From NCBI RefSeq assembly GCF_023343835.1, contig NC_064444.1, positions 5,943,219-6,007,218 on the forward strand: a stretch of 64,000 bases of DNA. The letters run 5' to 3'. The position numbers were made by a program, and so were the translations under genes. The stretch's first letter is position 1; each line of letters begins with the position of its first letter. Origin of the DNA: Lagopus muta (taxonomy: Eukaryota > Chordata > Aves > Galliformes > Phasianidae). Below are positions 61,395 through 64,000 of this stretch, piece by piece. Below the pieces are notes generated by a model that made no database searches, was not told the origin of the DNA, and saw only the letters and a program-made list of their open reading frames with translations.

Positions 61395-64000
61395 CTGAAA
61401 CAGAAAGGGGAGTAGAGCAATTGGTAAATTCCAGGCTCAAATTCAGATCAAAGAGATTGAAAGTCCAAGCCAAGTCCTAGAGCTGTGCAGAATTATAAAA
61501 GATCAATCTCTGGTGGACTGAAGAGGACTCCTATGCATTTTGTGCAGTAGAAATTTATGAGAACTTAATGTTGGAGTACTGCAGTTGATTTTATTACTGA
61601 GGCTATACCTGGACCTGCCACAGGTGTGGGACAGAACATGCTCTAAGGCCACATTTTTCCAATCTGTTTGGACTAGGAATGTGGCAGGATCACACAGGTA
61701 CTTCCTTTGAAAACTGAGGCAAGGCAGTAAATGTGTGCCAAATTCTCCTCCCAGATAGGAATCTAATGAGCACCTATCTTCAGCTGCTCAGTTTACACAG
61801 ACTAAAATAAGCTTTCATACCTGAGAAGAAGCTACTTCATAATTGACAGCTCAAAGAGATCTCTGAGGAGATGTGTCATGGCTGCAGTAACAGGGGCAGA
61901 GGATTCAAGTAGTAAGACAGTTCAGTGCTTGTCTAGTGAACTGGATTCTCAAGGTCTGGCAGACACTCCATGTAATTAACACAAGTAAGTGATTTAAACC
62001 AGGGTTTGGGAGATGGTAATGTTGTGTTCCTCATTTTCTGGGTATCCAACTCGAGATATCTAAGCTAATATTTCTGATTTGCAGATGTGACAAGATGTCT
62101 GTTGCATTGCCATCTGTTCTGACTGGAAACGTGCTGTACAATGTAATTGCTTTTAAAAGTTAAACCCTATGCTTCTCAAACCAGGCAATCAAAGCAAGAC
62201 AGTGTATTTGGCACTGCATGAGTACGGATGATGTGCAGCAGGGAATGTAGGAGGTTATGCAGCGAAGGAAAGGACTTGGTCAAGTAGCGAGCATTGCCTG
62301 TTCCTGTACAAGGCCTATGAGATTGTAATAAGAGTTCATACCATAAGACATGCATGCCAAAATAAGACTGCACAGGCAAGTGGAGAGGAAACTTCAAGCC
62401 TGGCAGCAAAATCTGTCCTTCATAAACTTAAAGTCCTTTTGCGTCCAGGTTTTGGGAGAGTTGCCATCACTAGTTTGCACTGTAGAGCTCCTCAAAGGTA
62501 GCAGCTTGTTCCACTGGCCCCTGTGCAAATCTTTAATAAAGGCAGATCTCTGACAAACAATCTTGTAATTTAAATATAACAAAATACTTGATGGGGAGAT
62601 ACAAAAACATGAGAGGAGCTCAAAGAAAAAGTGTATTTCAGAGATGTGTTACAGTGATCTCTCTTGGCCCATATCAAACCTAACACGCTGCAATTAGTTA
62701 ATACATTGCTCAGCCCCAGATTTGTACTGATACTGAATAGGTTAAAGATCCTTTAGTCATCATAAGACAGCATCTTTTTCTACGGTACTGTTTTCTTTAA
62801 TAAATCACCTCCTACTAGTTCATTGGAAACAGCCAGTAATATACCATAGGGTGCCTACTACAGGAGGGCTCCGAGCCTGGAGCCACCCAAAAATTCAATA
62901 GAACTGTCCTACTAATATCTTTGAAACCGAAGATTCTTGAGACCTTCTTAAGTTTCCCTATGAAATCCTTTCGTGCTTTTCCTGACCAATGAAAACAACG
63001 AAATACAAGTCCATACAAGTCAAAGAGCTGCAGGAAAACCTGGTGCAAATTGAAAAACAAAAATTCCGATGTTGGTGGGCTTCAGAACTAGGCTGTGGTG
63101 AACTCTGTAACAATCGAACAAAGCAGCCCCCTAATGTTCTGTAGGACATGTAAACAGAGAGCCATGTCTGCAAGGCAGCGGGCTGAGTTTCTTCTGTGGG
63201 GCTGTTATTGCTGTAGCCAGACCAAATACATGACAAAGTAAAACAGATCTTTGTCTTTCCTCCTCAGTACAAAGTACAAGCGAAGCTCAGCTTCAGAGAG
63301 AAGATAGATAAAACTGCATAAGACTGCTTTCTTATGCATATTCAGTTAGCAACAGAAGTAAGACTTAATACAGATTTTTATTACTCCTTTTCTTCTAATC
63401 CTCCTAACTCCCGTTTATGTCTCTCTTCTGCAAAAGGTAAGTTTTTGAAAGCATGATTTAAAATGTGCATCCATAAGAAGAGAAAAGCAAAAGCATACAT
63501 ATCCTGGATGTTAAAAATACACCCATCTGTACATCTCTCCTATGTCAGGCATAGGCTCCCTTGCTGAGATCAGGTCATCTTGTACTGTTCTATGAGATAT
63601 CTTTGAACGGAAAGAGCTGGTGCAAGGCACCTCAGAGGACCAAATGAAGGAACTAAGATCCTGATCATGCTTTCAAGCAAGACAACTTATGAAATGGAGC
63701 TATCACAAGCCTTGAATTGAACTATGCTTAATAAGTGAAGGGTTCAGAACAAGTACCTGCATGTCCTCGTGAATTGCTAAAGAAGATCCACGCTCCTTGC
63801 TGCTGCTTCACTGGTAGTGCAGAGTAATTGAGGCATCATGCTATGTTCTGCTGCTATTCTGAAAACTTCACCTTTAAGCAGTTCCATGCTGTTCCTATTT
63901 GAAAAGAAAGACTTATTAGGCCTCCATAACATCTCGCTGTGTCCCACAGAAGCTCAGACCTGCAGCAGACTTGCCATAGGCACAGATTCTACAGTTCGTA
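61395..64000. other. Unique DNA, no gene confirmed
   Basis: No mobile element was recognised. A strong plus-strand acceptor (CTTTGTCTTTCCTCCTCAG, ending at 63267) is followed by GTAAG donors at 63358 and 63437. The intervening frames all contain stops, so at most this would be a non-coding or terminal exon. Minus-strand frames at 62176-62409, 62815-63060 and 62958-63236 are unsupported. Confidence 0.45.

Noticed and set aside
63365-63435. Minus-strand terminal-exon-like segment (TTTTGCAG acceptor, short frame, TAATAAA near the stop)
   Set aside because: The acceptor tract is weak, only about 14 codons would be coded, and AATAAA is frequent in AT-rich DNA. Too little to call.

Overview
The window looks like AT-rich (roughly 38% GC by eye), CpG-poor nuclear DNA from a bird, most likely a galliform (chicken/turkey/quail group). 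The best evidence is its repeats. There are eight recognisable CR1 (chicken repeat 1) LINE fragments, several ending in the diagnostic ATTCTATG-type 3' octamers. There is also a Galluhop-type mariner copy and several solo-LTR-like elements. I see no bacterial gene organisation, rRNA, tRNA or CRISPR array, and no CpG island. The short open frames scattered through the window are of the length expected by chance in such DNA, and the best-looking ones lie inside repeats.

Layout: 0-12 kb holds a GC-richer block (1.32-1.75 kb), a CR1 fragment (2.0 kb), a CR1 tail (5.74 kb), two tandem same-orientation copies of a ~270 bp LTR-like repeat (6.50-7.15 kb) and a CR1 fragment (11.75 kb). 12-25 kb is mostly unique sequence with an old CR1 tail (19.9 kb), an A-rich tract (21.6 kb) and a CR1 fragment (24.25 kb). 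25-36 kb has a purine tract, the beginning of an ERVL-like LTR (30.0 kb), a third copy of the ~270 bp LTR (30.6 kb) and a CR1 fragment (35.9 kb). 36-51 kb holds the longest CR1 copy (42.6-43.4 kb), which keeps a decayed end of its reverse-transcriptase frame, and an internally deleted CR1 (50.0-50.3 kb). 51-64 kb holds a 19-C homopolymer, a mariner (Galluhop) inserted in the end of a Charlie-type hAT element (55.4-55.96 kb), and the best candidate for a host exon.

That candidate is on the minus strand at 58154-58237: 84 nt (28 codons), open, with a strong polypyrimidine tract plus CAG acceptor and a GTAAGA donor. If it is real, the window is mostly intron of a large minus-strand gene. I do not recognise the protein. 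A second, weaker minus-strand exon-like segment lies at 61289-61394. No complete gene can be supported, and genes cannot be said to work together here. The rest reads as intronic or intergenic DNA shaped by retroposons.
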